Origin: Zeus faber
Taxonomy: Eukaryota; Chordata; Actinopteri; Zeiformes; Zeidae
Direction: 5' to 3'
DNA: 64,000 nucleotides
Assembly (NCBI GenBank): GCA_960531495.1
Contig: OY482846.1
Location: forward strand, 18,586,487-18,650,486
Each line of letters starts with the position of its first letter. Within the stretch, counting starts at the first letter, position 1. Below the pieces are notes generated by a model. The model was not told the DNA's origin. It did not search any database and saw nothing but the letters and a program-made list of their open reading frames with translations. Made by a program: the position numbers and the translations under genes. Below, one piece after another: positions 63,529-64,000 of this stretch.

Positions 63529-64000
63529 TTAAGTTCATCCTCCCATTTGAATGCCTTGTTTTGTTGGAAATGTATACAAGTCAAATTCGATGCGTATAAT
63601 GCCAACAGGCTTGTAACCCCGTTAATTACATTTTTTAAATCTGAATTTTTATTCTGCCAGGTACGTTTGCATGTGGGAGGAAATGGTCACCGCGAGAATC
63701 GGGGCGTTTCTACAGACTATCCGCACTTAAAAAAAAAAAAAAGCTTAACATTCTGAAAAAACGACAATAATTTAATAATGTAGTTGAATATAAAAGTTAA
63801 GTTAAGAAAACAAATTTGCATATAAAAGAATATATAGTAAATACAAATGTGATTCTATGCACAGGATAAGTTGTCGGTATGGGTTTAAATTATAACGATG
63901 CATTATTTCCATGTATTTACCTGTCCTCGGTCATTCGAGCTTGTTTTGGGAACTTTTCTCTTTTACCTCCGCGAATCGCGGTCCGAACGCCCGGCTGCGG

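Noticed and set aside
63940..64000. Possible first exon of a neighbouring minus-strand gene (GGAG|GTAAAAG donor-like site)
   Set aside because: Only a short GC-rich edge is visible and no coding sequence can be confirmed.

Overview
The window is vertebrate nuclear DNA, most probably from a ray-finned (teleost) fish. The genes are split by GT-AG introns, the proteins align residue by residue with vertebrate families, and the introns are full of Tc1/mariner, hAT-like and TTAA-flanked elements, L2-like LINE pieces and long CA/GT microsatellites. There is no operon, CRISPR array or prokaryotic feature. The species cannot be named from the sequence alone.

Three protein-coding genes are present, and every splice junction could be placed with the reading frame kept. 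ppp2r5a (minus strand, 565-42758, 13 coding exons, about 506 aa) encodes the B56-alpha regulatory subunit of protein phosphatase 2A. dtl (minus strand, 44562-51215, 15 coding exons, about 669 aa) encodes CDT2, the substrate receptor of the CRL4 ubiquitin ligase. ints7 (plus strand, 51965-62087, 20 coding exons, 963 aa) encodes Integrator subunit 7. This is the INTS7-DTL-PPP2R5A order known from human 1q32. dtl and ints7 are head to head with only 749 bp between start codons. dtl and ppp2r5a are in tandem. The genes share a neighbourhood rather than a pathway: phosphatase targeting, replication-coupled proteolysis, and snRNA processing with transcription termination.

Layout: 1-564 is 3' flank or UTR of ppp2r5a with a terminal CA tract. 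565-12119 holds ppp2r5a exons 13-3, with one decayed Tc1 copy (3056-4120) and one apparently complete Tc1-like transposon with a 340-aa transposase (9139-10744). 12120-42610 is introns 2 and 1, about 30 kb with only exon 2 inside, and carries a dense series of DNA-transposon remnants and LINE fragments. 42846-43960 is a GC-rich, CCAAT-bearing upstream region of ppp2r5a. 44213-51215 is dtl, with LINE fragments in the intron before its long exon 14. 51216-51964 is the shared dtl/ints7 promoter interval, which contains a LINE-type 3' tail. 51965-62087 is ints7. 62088-64000 is 3' flank with a very long GT tract, a CpG-rich patch and a TTAA element.

Observations most worth following: a U12-type (minor spliceosome) intron signature in ints7, a gene whose complex processes U-snRNA 3' ends; an Asn-repeat C-terminal tail on ppp2r5a; the intact Tc1 element; two copies of an unnamed repeat that both keep a two-hairpin architecture; and the retroposon tail in the dtl/ints7 promoter. 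No wholly new gene system was found.
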